From contig CAJWZI010000051.1 of NCBI GenBank assembly GCA_913049615.1, positions 1 to 7,990 on the forward strand: a stretch of DNA of 7,990 bases, given 5' to 3'. This DNA is from an uncultured Alphaproteobacteria bacterium. Lineage in GTDB: Bacteria > Pseudomonadota > Alphaproteobacteria > GCA-2731375. Below are positions 1 through 5,860 of the stretch, piece after piece. Numbering within the stretch: position 1 is the first letter of the stretch; each line of letters opens with the position of its first letter. Position numbers and translations under genes: made by a program. The notes under the pieces are model-generated. The model was not told the DNA's origin. It was given only the letters and a program-made list of their open reading frames with translations, and made no database searches.

Positions 1-408
1 GACCCCAACGGGCAGGATGACGTATTGGTCGAGGGTGACGACCTACATTTGCCAATAGATAAACCGGTCGAGGTGTTACTGCGCTCGATCGACGTGTTGC
101 ACGATTTTTATGTCCCGCAATTCCGTGCTAAAATGGACATGGTGCCCGGAATGATCACCTATTTTTGGCTGACACCGACCCGGACCGGCACTTTCGATAT
201 CATGTGCTTTGAACTATGCGGCGTCGGACACTATACCATGCGCGGCAACGTCGTTGTGGAAACAAAGGACAGCTTCGAGGAATGGATGTCGGAGCAAGAG
301 ACATTCGCTCAAACCATGGCCAGGGCGGAAAACAAGCCGGGACAGACAGCAACCTTGGTCCTGAAGAGTATGAGTAAGGATGAACGGAAAGAGCGAGCAG
401 AGCAATGA
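1..408 (+). CDS. coxB: Cytochrome c oxidase subunit II, C-terminal part (CuA domain), 5' truncated by window edge
   Basis: The reading frame is open from base 1 to a TGA at 406-408, so only the last 135 residues are visible. This is the periplasmic cupredoxin domain that takes electrons from cytochrome c and passes them through the binuclear CuA centre to subunit I. All CuA ligands can be read: a His in VLHDFYVP (codon 100-102), then CFELCGVGHYTM (205-240), which supplies two Cys, the Glu carbonyl between them, the second His and the Met. The KMDMVPGM stretch is typical of the family. After the domain comes a short charged tail with no haem-binding CXXCH, so there is no fused cytochrome c at this end. 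It overlaps or abuts the start of the next genes, consistent with one oxidase operon. The TTG at 25 is an internal codon, not a start. Confidence 0.96.
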   Translation, partial: DPNGQDDVLVEGDDLHLPIDKPVEVLLRSIDVLHDFYVPQFRAKMDMVPGMITYFWLTPTRTGTFDIMCFELCGVGHYTMRGNVVVETKDSFEEWMSEQETFAQTMARAENKPGQTATLVLKSMSKDERKERAEQ

Positions 409-470
409 ACTCCGACGCACTGACCCCAATCGACAGTTTTATAAGTATTTACGCGAAGAGGAATTCGTGA
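405..470 (+). CDS. Possible 21-residue leader/linker ORF between coxB and coxA
   Basis: An ATG at 405-407 overlaps the coxB stop as ATGA, and the ORF ends at TGA 468-470, which overlaps the ATG at 470 as TGATG. The predicted product begins MNSDALTPIDSF and has 21 residues with no recognisable domain or membrane segment. It lies in a different frame from both coxB and coxA, and the coxA ribosome binding site falls in its last codons. No strong Shine-Dalgarno sequence precedes it, only a purine-rich GGAAAGAGCGAGCAGAG stretch. The likely role, if it is translated, is to carry ribosomes from coxB into coxA by termination-reinitiation. Chance occurrence is quite possible, so this is a candidate only. 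Confidence 0.3.
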   Translation: MNSDALTPIDSFISIYAKRNS

Positions 471-472
471 TG
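455..472 (+). promoter_or_regulatory. Ribosome binding site that decides the coxA start
   Basis: The purine run GAAGAGGAA at 455-463 lies seven bases upstream (counted from AGGA at 459-462) of ATG 470-472. This is the best-placed Shine-Dalgarno sequence in the junction and favours ATG 470 over the earlier in-frame ATG at 380, which lies inside coxB. A GTG directly before (467-469) is in the same frame and could also serve. Confidence 0.6.
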
Positions 473-2275
473 GCCGACGCCGTACATGATCAGGTCGATT
501 TTGTTCCCCCCGCCGAAGTTGAGGACGTAGAGCTTTTTCATCCGAAGAGTTGGATTACGAAGTACGTCTTCTGCCAGGACGCCAAGGTCATCGCCATCCA
601 GTACTCGTTTACGGCAATCGCCATTGGTTTGGTGGCGTTGGTGTTATCGTGGATGATGCGGCTGCAATTGGGTTTTCCGGAGACCTTCTCCTTCATCGAG
701 GCCGAGGACTACTATCAGTTCATCACAATGCACGGCATGATTATGGTAATTTACCTGCTCACTGCATTGTTTCTAGGCGGGTTCGGTAACTATCTCATAC
801 CCTTGATGGTCGGCGCCCGCGATATGGTGTTTCCGTACGTGAACATGCTGAGCTACTGGGTCTATCTCGGAGCCGTTCTGGTCCTTGTAGCCTCATTCTT
901 CGTACCGGGAGGGCCCACCGGCGCCGGTTGGACATTATATCCGCCCCAGGCCATTTTGCCCGGCACGCCGGGATCGGACGGGGGCATCGTCTTGATGCTT
1001 ATCTCCCTGTCACTTTTCATCGTTGGCTTCACCATGGGCGGTTTGAACTATGTAGTGACTGTTTTACAAGGTCGCACCCGTGGCATGAGCCTAATGCGTA
1101 TGCCCTTGACCATATGGGGCATTTTCATGGCCACTGTGCTTGCGTTGTTAGCTTTTCCTGCATTGTTGGTCGGCTGCATCATGATGACCCTCGACAGCCT
1201 ACTTGGAACCTCTTTCTTTATGCCTGCTATCGTCCAGCTGGGGGAACATCTCACTTATGACGGCGGCAGCCCGATCCTCTTTCAACATCTATTCTGGTTT
1301 TTTGGTCATCCAGAAGTTTACATCGTGGCCTTACCAGCGTTCGGTATTGTCTCCGATCTCATCAGCGTTCATGCCCGGAGGCATATCTTCGGCTACCGGC
1401 TAATGGTTTGGGCCATTGTTATAATCGGCGCCCTGAGCTTTATCGTCTGGGCTCACCATATGTACGTCAGCGGCATGAACCCCTGGTTCGGGTTTTTCTT
1501 TGCCACCACGACGCTGATCATAGCCGTGCCAACCGCTATCAAAGTGTACAATTGGGTGCTTACGCTCTGGCGTGCCAACATTCAACTCACGGTACCCATG
1601 CTGTTTGCACTGGCATTTATCGTTACGTTCGTGAACGGCGGCATTACTGGACTTTTCCTCGGCAATGTCGTCGTTGACGTGCCCCTATCTGACACCATGT
1701 TCGTCGTTGCCCATTTCCATATGGTAATGGGCGTGGCGCCCATCCTTGTGGTCTTTGGCGCTATATACCACTGGTTCCCCAAAATGACGGGGCGAATGAT
1801 GAACGATGCAATGGGCCAAATTCATTTCTGGGTCACCTTCCTCGGCGCCTATGCCATATTCCTGCCACTTCATTATCTCGGCTTCCTCGGTGTACCGCGG
1901 CGTTATTATGAAATGGATGGCACCAACTTCATACCGGACTCAGCACAGGACCTGAATGCCTTCGTCACGGTGATCGCGTTAATCGTGGGGGCTGCTCAGA
2001 TATTGTTCCTGTTCAACGTCGGCTGGAGCATCGTTAAAGGCAAGAAATCCGGCCCCAACCCGTGGCGTGCTGCTTCGTTGGAATGGCAAACAGCACAAAC
2101 GCCTCCGGGACACGGAAATTTTGATACTCTGCCCGTGGTCTATCGCTGGGCCTACGGCTATGGCGTTCCGGGAGCTAAAGAAGATTACGTGCCGCAAAAC
2201 CTACCGCCCGATCAATTAGAATCAGACTACGATAATTCAGTACTTCCCCAAGCCGCTGCCCAGCCAGCTGAGTAG
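470..2275 (+). CDS. coxA: Cytochrome c oxidase subunit I (A1-type heme-copper oxidase)
   Basis: Catalytic subunit that reduces O2 to water at the heme a3-CuB centre and pumps protons across the inner membrane. From ATG 470 the protein has 601 residues and about 12 membrane segments, longer than a typical ~530-560 residue subunit I mainly through its tails. Key residues, numbered from this start: the low-spin heme ligands H88 (MHGM) and H417; the heme a3 ligand H415 in HFH (415-417); CuB ligands H280 and the pair H329-H330; Y284 in GHPEVY, the His-Tyr cross-link partner; E282, the D-channel gate residue of A1 oxidases; D118 and N107/N125 of the D-channel; K358 in PTAIKVY, the K-channel lysine; and the propionate-contacting Arg pair R477-R478 (GVPRRYY). 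No key residue is missing. A longer frame from ATG 380 would add 30 hydrophilic residues overlapping coxB and is less likely. Stop TAG is eight bases before the next gene. Confidence 0.97.
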   Translation: MADAVHDQVDFVPPAEVEDVELFHPKSWITKYVFCQDAKVIAIQYSFTAIAIGLVALVLSWMMRLQLGFPETFSFIEAEDYYQFITMHGMIMVIYLLTALFLGGFGNYLIPLMVGARDMVFPYVNMLSYWVYLGAVLVLVASFFVPGGPTGAGWTLYPPQAILPGTPGSDGGIVLMLISLSLFIVGFTMGGLNYVVTVLQGRTRGMSLMRMPLTIWGIFMATVLALLAFPALLVGCIMMTLDSLLGTSFFMPAIVQLGEHLTYDGGSPILFQHLFWFFGHPEVYIVALPAFGIVSDLISVHARRHIFGYRLMVWAIVIIGALSFIVWAHHMYVSGMNPWFGFFFATTTLIIAVPTAIKVYNWVLTLWRANIQLTVPMLFALAFIVTFVNGGITGLFLGNVVVDVPLSDTMFVVAHFHMVMGVAPILVVFGAIYHWFPKMTGRMMNDAMGQIHFWVTFLGAYAIFLPLHYLGFLGVPRRYYEMDGTNFIPDSAQDLNAFVTVIALIVGAAQILFLFNVGWSIVKGKKSGPNPWRAASLEWQTAQTPPGHGNFDTLPVVYRWAYGYGVPGAKEDYVPQNLPPDQLESDYDNSVLPQAAAQPAE

Positions 2276-2283
2276 GAATAGGT

Positions 2284-2901
2284 GTGAATCTTTTCCGGCA
2301 GTTGACTGAGAAGCCCTGGCTTAACGAAACGGGGTCTGTGGTTGCGCTTCGCGACGGCAGAACTTTCTCCCTATCCATGGAGAAGCTTGGGCTCAGGGTC
2401 TTTCTTGCCGTGGTTATGGTCTTGTTCTCAATTATGATCGCCGCCTACACGGAACGAAGAGTGTTCTCCGATTGGAATTCCGTGCCTATCCCCTGGTTAT
2501 TATGGTTAAATACTCTAATCCTGATATTGAGTAGCGTTGCCATGCATCATGCCTGGAATAGTGCTAGCCGAGGTCAGATCGACGGGGTGCGGGTAGGATT
2601 ATATGCGGGAGGCATATTTGCCCTTGCTTTTCTGGTTGGTCAACTCTTGGCATGGCGAGAATTAGTTGCGGCAGGATATTACGCGACCACGGATCCTGCC
2701 AACGCCTTTTTCTTTATGTTGACGGCTGTGCACGGCATTCACCTCATTGGTGGTCTTGTCGCCTGGGTCCGGACCACAACCAAAGTTAGGCGCGGTTATA
2801 CGGCTACGAAAATCCGTTTGAGCGTAGAATTGTGCACAATTTACTGGCACTTCCTCTTACTGATTTGGTTGATTTTATTGGCATTGATGTTGCTTACGTG
2901 A
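2284..2901 (+). CDS. Cytochrome c oxidase subunit III-like membrane protein (first copy, short)
   Basis: A 205-residue protein with about five membrane segments (roughly residues 37-55, 70-88, 104-123, 140-162 and 187-204). Subunit III hallmarks are in the C-terminal half: HGIHLIGG (150-157), Glu182 and YWHFLLLIW (187-195). The first membrane segment lacks the acidic residue that canonical subunit III carries there, so it is a divergent member of the COX3 family. The start is GTG 2284 with AGGA (2274-2277) six bases upstream, overlapping the coxA stop region. It is eight bases downstream of coxA and followed after 16 bases by a second subunit III gene. It may sit in the oxidase as a partner of that protein, resembling the paired III-like genes of alternative oxidase clusters. 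The family is clear; the exact role is inferred. Confidence 0.85.
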   Translation: MNLFRQLTEKPWLNETGSVVALRDGRTFSLSMEKLGLRVFLAVVMVLFSIMIAAYTERRVFSDWNSVPIPWLLWLNTLILILSSVAMHHAWNSASRGQIDGVRVGLYAGGIFALAFLVGQLLAWRELVAAGYYATTDPANAFFFMLTAVHGIHLIGGLVAWVRTTTKVRRGYTATKIRLSVELCTIYWHFLLLIWLILLALMLLT

Positions 2902-2921
2902 TGGGAAAAAAATCAAAATGA
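2901..2921 (+). other. Six-codon mini-ORF interlocked with both subunit III genes
   Basis: ATG 2901-2903 overlaps the preceding stop (TGATG) and encodes MGKKSK before a TGA at 2919-2921, which overlaps the ATG of the next gene at 2918 as ATGA. The run GGGAAAAAAA inside it is the only purine-rich sequence before the downstream start, and is a weak, distant ribosome binding site. It may only be a consequence of a short junction; it could also help translational coupling. Confidence 0.2.
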
Positions 2922-3643
2922 CGGAATCCACAGTGACAGAAACAGGGCAATCCCTAGCCCAGCCAGAAGGTCTCCGGGGATTCGTCAACGACTGGTCATC
3001 GGATCAGAGATCGTTCAAGGGCGTCCCCTGGGGCAAGGCAATGATGTGGATATTCCTGCTCAGTGACACCTTTATCTTCAGCATTTTCCTACTCTCCTAT
3101 ATGACGGTACGCATGTCCACCACCGTGGAGTGGCCAAACCCCTCCGAGGTGTTCGCCCTGAGTATGGGCGGCGACCCTGTTCCGCTCCTTCTGATTGCTA
3201 TCATGACCTTCATCCTGATCTCAAGCAGCGGTACCATGGCGATGGCCGTGATGTTTGGTTACAAAAAAGACCGCCGCACGACGGCGATATTAATGATTGT
3301 GACGGCGCTGTTTGGCGCCTCTTTCGTTGGCATGCAAGCGTTTGAGTGGACCAAACTGATCGTCGATGAAGGCGTCCGTCCCTGGGGCAACCCCATGGGG
3401 GCACCCCAGTTCGGTTCAGTATTCTTTATGATTACGGGCTTCCACGGCTTTCATGTTTCTGTTGGAGTAATATTTCTTTTCGCTATTGCCCGAAAAGTAT
3501 GGCGAGGAGATTTCGATAAACAAACGCCGGGCTTTTACACTTCGCGAAAAGGCAATTACGGGATTGTCGAAACTATGGGCCTGTATTGGCATTTCGTCGA
3601 TCTGGTTTGGGTATTCATCTTCGCTTTCTTTTATCTTTGGTAA
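2918..3643 (+). CDS. coxC: Cytochrome c oxidase subunit III (second copy)
   Basis: Integral membrane subunit that contacts subunit I and stabilises its proton uptake side during turnover. The 241 residues begin with a soluble ~35-residue segment, then several membrane helices. Family motifs are strong: WIFLLSD with D50 at the place of the usual conserved Glu, QAFEW (140-144), FHGFHVSVG (175-183), E219 and YWHFVDLVW (223-231). The length is below the ~260-270 residues of mitochondrial-type subunit III but usual for quinol/caa3-like relatives. The start is ATG 2918; the preceding GGGA is far from it, so expression may depend on translation of the gene before. The next gene follows after nine bases. 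The Glu-to-Asp change is conservative. Confidence 0.92.
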   Translation: MTESTVTETGQSLAQPEGLRGFVNDWSSDQRSFKGVPWGKAMMWIFLLSDTFIFSIFLLSYMTVRMSTTVEWPNPSEVFALSMGGDPVPLLLIAIMTFILISSSGTMAMAVMFGYKKDRRTTAILMIVTALFGASFVGMQAFEWTKLIVDEGVRPWGNPMGAPQFGSVFFMITGFHGFHVSVGVIFLFAIARKVWRGDFDKQTPGFYTSRKGNYGIVETMGLYWHFVDLVWVFIFAFFYLW

Positions 3644-3652
3644 GAGGTCAAC

Positions 3653-3994
3653 ATGTCGCATGCTGACGATACGGCCCACGTAGAAGGCCAACAACACCCC
3701 ATCAGCCTCTATTTCAAGGTGTGGGGACTACTTTTCATATTGAGCGCGGCTTCATATGCCGTCGACTACTATCATGTGGAAAGCTATCTCAGATGGTCCT
3801 TGATACTGATTTTCATGATGCTGAAGGCTGGCTTCATCGTTGCCGTGTTCATGCACATGCAATGGGAACGACTTGCCCTGATTTATGCCATCCTGTTGCC
3901 GCCGGCGTTAGTGCTCGTGTTTGTTTTCCTGATGGTATCCGAGGCTGACTATACATTCCTGACAAGGGGCATCTTCTTTATCCTTGGGAAATAA
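3653..3994 (+). CDS. Cytochrome c oxidase subunit IV-like small membrane protein (CtaF/CyoD type)
   Basis: A 113-residue protein with a short polar N-terminus and three predicted membrane segments (about residues 22-41, 47-68 and 75-96). The central FIVAVFMHMQWERLALIYA stretch is typical of the prokaryotic cytochrome c oxidase subunit IV family, which assists assembly and stability of the CuB centre region in related oxidases. It starts at ATG 3653 with AAGAGGT (3642-3648) correctly placed, nine bases after coxC. It is the last gene of the oxidase operon on the plus strand; after its TAA the next gene is convergent. Confidence 0.85.
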   Translation: MSHADDTAHVEGQQHPISLYFKVWGLLFILSAASYAVDYYHVESYLRWSLILIFMMLKAGFIVAVFMHMQWERLALIYAILLPPALVLVFVFLMVSEADYTFLTRGIFFILGK

Positions 3995-4008
3995 GGTAAA
4001 TTTTACCT
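3994..4008. terminator. Weak AT-rich dyad between convergent genes
   Basis: AGGTAAATTTTACCT can form a stem of about six pairs with a three-base loop, directly at the subunit IV stop codon. On the minus strand it is followed by TATTT. The stem is short and neither strand has a real T-tract, so it is at best a poor terminator for one or both of the convergent transcripts. Nothing better is visible in 3995-4044. Confidence 0.2.
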
Positions 4009-4044
4009 GTATTGATTGCCTAATTTGACGGCGTGACCGACCTA

Positions 4045-4680
4045 TTATTGAAGCGGAGAATGTTTTGCGGGGAGCATCAAGGTGGAGTGCATTTTTTCAA
4101 TTAATCCAGCACTCTTACTGATAAATTCCTGCCAAGCCGGGTCTTCCGCCACTTTTCCACGGACTTTGATACGCTCCTCAAAACTTGAATAGGCCCAAAT
4201 GTGGCAAACTTCGTTAGGCTGTCCGGCTTCGGTTGCCCAAAGGCCAACGATACGCGAATACTTTTCTCGCGTCGGTAATACATTAGTGTAGTGTTCTACC
4301 CAATCCTTCAATCCTCCAGGCCGGAGGCGGTAGTTCCTGAATTCATAAAGGTTACCGTCAGTCTCCGGTACGTGGGGTCCAACGATACCATTCAAGAGAC
4401 GGACTTCTTGGCGAACCAAGAGGGGTCGCAGCTCAGGCAAGTATTCTTTTTGCCAACGTTCATTGGTTGTTAATGCTGCTCGTAGGCGGGCGCGTTCAAT
4501 GAGGTCAGAATAGCTCCACAGATGCATGACCTGATTTAGTGGACCGACCTCGGTCATCCAATAACCTTCTAACTTGCCATAGTTATCACCTCGAACGTCT
4601 CGGCCCACCTCGCCTGAATGTGCGGCAGCTTTTGCCGCCATGCCGGGCTTCATGGTGTAAGTTCGTAATTCGTAAATCAT
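4045..4680 (-). CDS. NIPSNAP family protein with two tandem domains
   Basis: A 211-residue soluble protein made of two related dimeric alpha/beta-barrel-like halves. The first (about 1-97) opens with MIYELRTYTMKPG; the second (about 110-205) opens with NLYEFRNYRLRPG. The halves align clearly: GYWMTEVGPLNQVMHLWSY (39-57) against GLWATEAGQPNEVCHIWAY (146-164), each followed by an (I/E)ER-x-R type helix. The NIPSNAP family has no single agreed biochemical role. In bacteria such genes often sit beside catabolic enzymes, so an accessory or ligand-binding part is possible but unproven. Start ATG 4680-4678 has AAGG about 11 bases upstream. The gene lies 217 bp downstream of the carbamate kinase gene on the same strand and may have its own promoter. 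No signal peptide or membrane segment is seen. Confidence 0.88.
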   Translation of the reverse strand: MIYELRTYTMKPGMAAKAAAHSGEVGRDVRGDNYGKLEGYWMTEVGPLNQVMHLWSYSDLIERARLRAALTTNERWQKEYLPELRPLLVRQEVRLLNGIVGPHVPETDGNLYEFRNYRLRPGGLKDWVEHYTNVLPTREKYSRIVGLWATEAGQPNEVCHIWAYSSFEERIKVRGKVAEDPAWQEFISKSAGLIEKMHSTLMLPAKHSPLQ

Positions 4681-4760
4681 AGCTTTGGTTACCTTTGCAG
4701 AATTTTATTCTCAAACGATTTGTGTGGGTCCCTAATATATAGAAGACTAACGGCAACTGA

Positions 4761-4790
4761 TAAAATAGGTCTCCCTCGGACCTATTCCAA
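4761..4790 (-). promoter_or_regulatory. Possible promoter for the NIPSNAP gene
   Basis: On the minus strand TTGGAA (4790-4785) and TATTTT (about 4767-4762) are separated by 17 bases. Each matches four of six sigma-70 consensus positions. A second weak choice is TTTATC with TATATA some 20 bases nearer the gene. Both are marginal; the point is only that the 217 bp gap has room for, and hints of, an independent promoter. Confidence 0.2.
4764..4786 (-). terminator. Perfect 8 bp inverted repeat: terminator of the carbamate kinase operon or operator for the NIPSNAP gene
   Basis: AATAGGTC (4764-4771) and GACCTATT (4779-4786) are perfect reverse complements around a seven-base loop. Read on the minus strand the second arm runs into TTTTATC, giving a hairpin followed by a short T-rich stretch about 110 bases after the arcC stop, so a rho-independent terminator is possible. 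The T-tract is weak. The same dyad also overlaps a possible minus-strand promoter for the NIPSNAP gene and could be a repressor-binding palindrome. I cannot separate the two readings from sequence alone. Confidence 0.4.
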
Positions 4791-4897
4791 TCAAGCCCTA
4801 TCTATGGCCTTTCTCAATAACAAACGAAAATCGAACAGCCTTATCCTGATTTGACAGTTCCATCATGGACTATTTTGATGTTCCGGGACCCTGAAAA

Positions 4898-5860
4898 TTA
4901 ATCTTTGATAAATGTCGTGCCCGCTTTGCCTTGGAGCGCCTTTGCCAGATTTTCTGTATTTGTGATGACACCGGTTGTTCCGCCGCATTCCAGGTAGTTG
5001 ATCATAGCTGTTATTTTTGGCTTCATACTTCCGGCATCAAAGTGATTAGCTTCGCAAAGCTTACGAGCATAGTCTAATCCCACGGTATCTAACCACTCTT
5101 CCCCTGGCTTACCGAAGTTGACAGCGACCCGATCAACGCCGGTTGTGATGACAAATAGCTCCGCATTAAGCTCACTAGCTAAAAGACTACTAGCTATGTC
5201 TTTGTCGATCACTGCCTCAACACCAACCAAGTAATTTTTGTCGTTTTCGATAACCGGAATGCCCCCACCGCCGCACGCAATTACGACAAAACCATTCTCT
5301 ACCAACAGCTTAATTTGTTCTAGTTCGAGTATTTTCTTCGGAATTGGTGAAGGCACAACCCGCCGCCATCCGCGCCCAGCATCCTCCTTTATCACCCAGC
5401 CAAGTTGCTCCCTTCGCGCCTTAGCGGTTACCTCCTCTAACTGCGGACCAATTGGTTTTGTTGGCGTCTTAAAGGCGGGATCCGCCTCGTCGACTAATAC
5501 CTGGCTGACAACGGCAATGGCCTTTCGATCAATACCGCGCTTTTGAAATTCGTTACGAAATGCGCGTTGAAACATGTAACCGACGGCCCCCTGGATGTCA
5601 GCATCGGCGTAATCCATGGGAACTGGGGCGACTTCCCCGATCGCCAGTTCCGATCTGCGTAGGATATAGCCGACCTGCGGACCACTGCCATGGGTCATGA
5701 CAATATTCCAGTCTGCTTCCATGACATCGACGATACGTTTAACTGTGACTACGGCGGCCTCATACTGATCGGGGATTGCCTGGTGAAACTCATCCACAAT
5801 CAACGCATTGCCACCAACGGCGACCACCGCCGTTCGGTTTCTACTTATCACGACATTCAC
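4898..5860 (-). CDS. arcC: Carbamate kinase
   Basis: Cytoplasmic enzyme of the amino acid kinase family that interconverts ADP + carbamoyl phosphate and ATP + carbamate; in catabolic clusters it runs toward ATP. The 320 residues match the family length. Motifs in order: GGNAL (16-20), THGSGPQVG (56-64), TPTKPIGPQ (132-140), WRRVVPSP (165-172), ACGGGGIPV (195-203), VEAVIDKDIASSLLA (214-228), ITTGVDRVA (238-246) and GSMKPKI (277-283). Position 59 is Ser where many carbamate kinases have Asn (THGNGPQVG), a mild change near the phosphate-binding region. The start is GTG 5860, overlapping the end of the DUF1116 gene by 20 bases; an in-frame stop lies just before it, and a GTG three codons later is an alternative. 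Beside fdrA and DUF1116 it corresponds to E. coli ybcF (allK) rather than the arginine deiminase arcC; no arcA or arcB is visible. Confidence 0.95.
   Translation of the reverse strand: MNVVISRNRTAVVAVGGNALIVDEFHQAIPDQYEAAVVTVKRIVDVMEADWNIVMTHGSGPQVGYILRRSELAIGEVAPVPMDYADADIQGAVGYMFQRAFRNEFQKRGIDRKAIAVVSQVLVDEADPAFKTPTKPIGPQLEEVTAKARREQLGWVIKEDAGRGWRRVVPSPIPKKILELEQIKLLVENGFVVIACGGGGIPVIENDKNYLVGVEAVIDKDIASSLLASELNAELFVITTGVDRVAVNFGKPGEEWLDTVGLDYARKLCEANHFDAGSMKPKITAMINYLECGGTTGVITNTENLAKALQGKAGTTFIKD

Larger units (their letters stand above)
4681..4897. other. Intergenic gap between arcC and the NIPSNAP gene
   Basis: This is the only gap of any size in the window (217 bp). Apart from the dyad and weak promoter-like boxes described separately, it holds a 22-codon minus-strand ORF near 4800-4866, beginning MMELSNQDKAVRF, with no ribosome binding site, which I do not regard as a gene. 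It is AT-richer than the flanking genes. Confidence 0.5.

Noticed and set aside
380..469. N-terminal extension of coxA from ATG 380
   Set aside because: It would lie partly inside coxB, is hydrophilic and unlike subunit I N-termini, and the ATG at 470 has a much better placed ribosome binding site.
4800..4866. 22-codon minus-strand ORF in the intergenic gap
   Set aside because: No ribosome binding site, no overlap with neighbours and no recognisable feature; it fits chance.
4898..5860. Arginine deiminase pathway
   Set aside because: Carbamate kinase is present, but there is no arginine deiminase or ornithine carbamoyltransferase, and the neighbours are fdrA and DUF1116.
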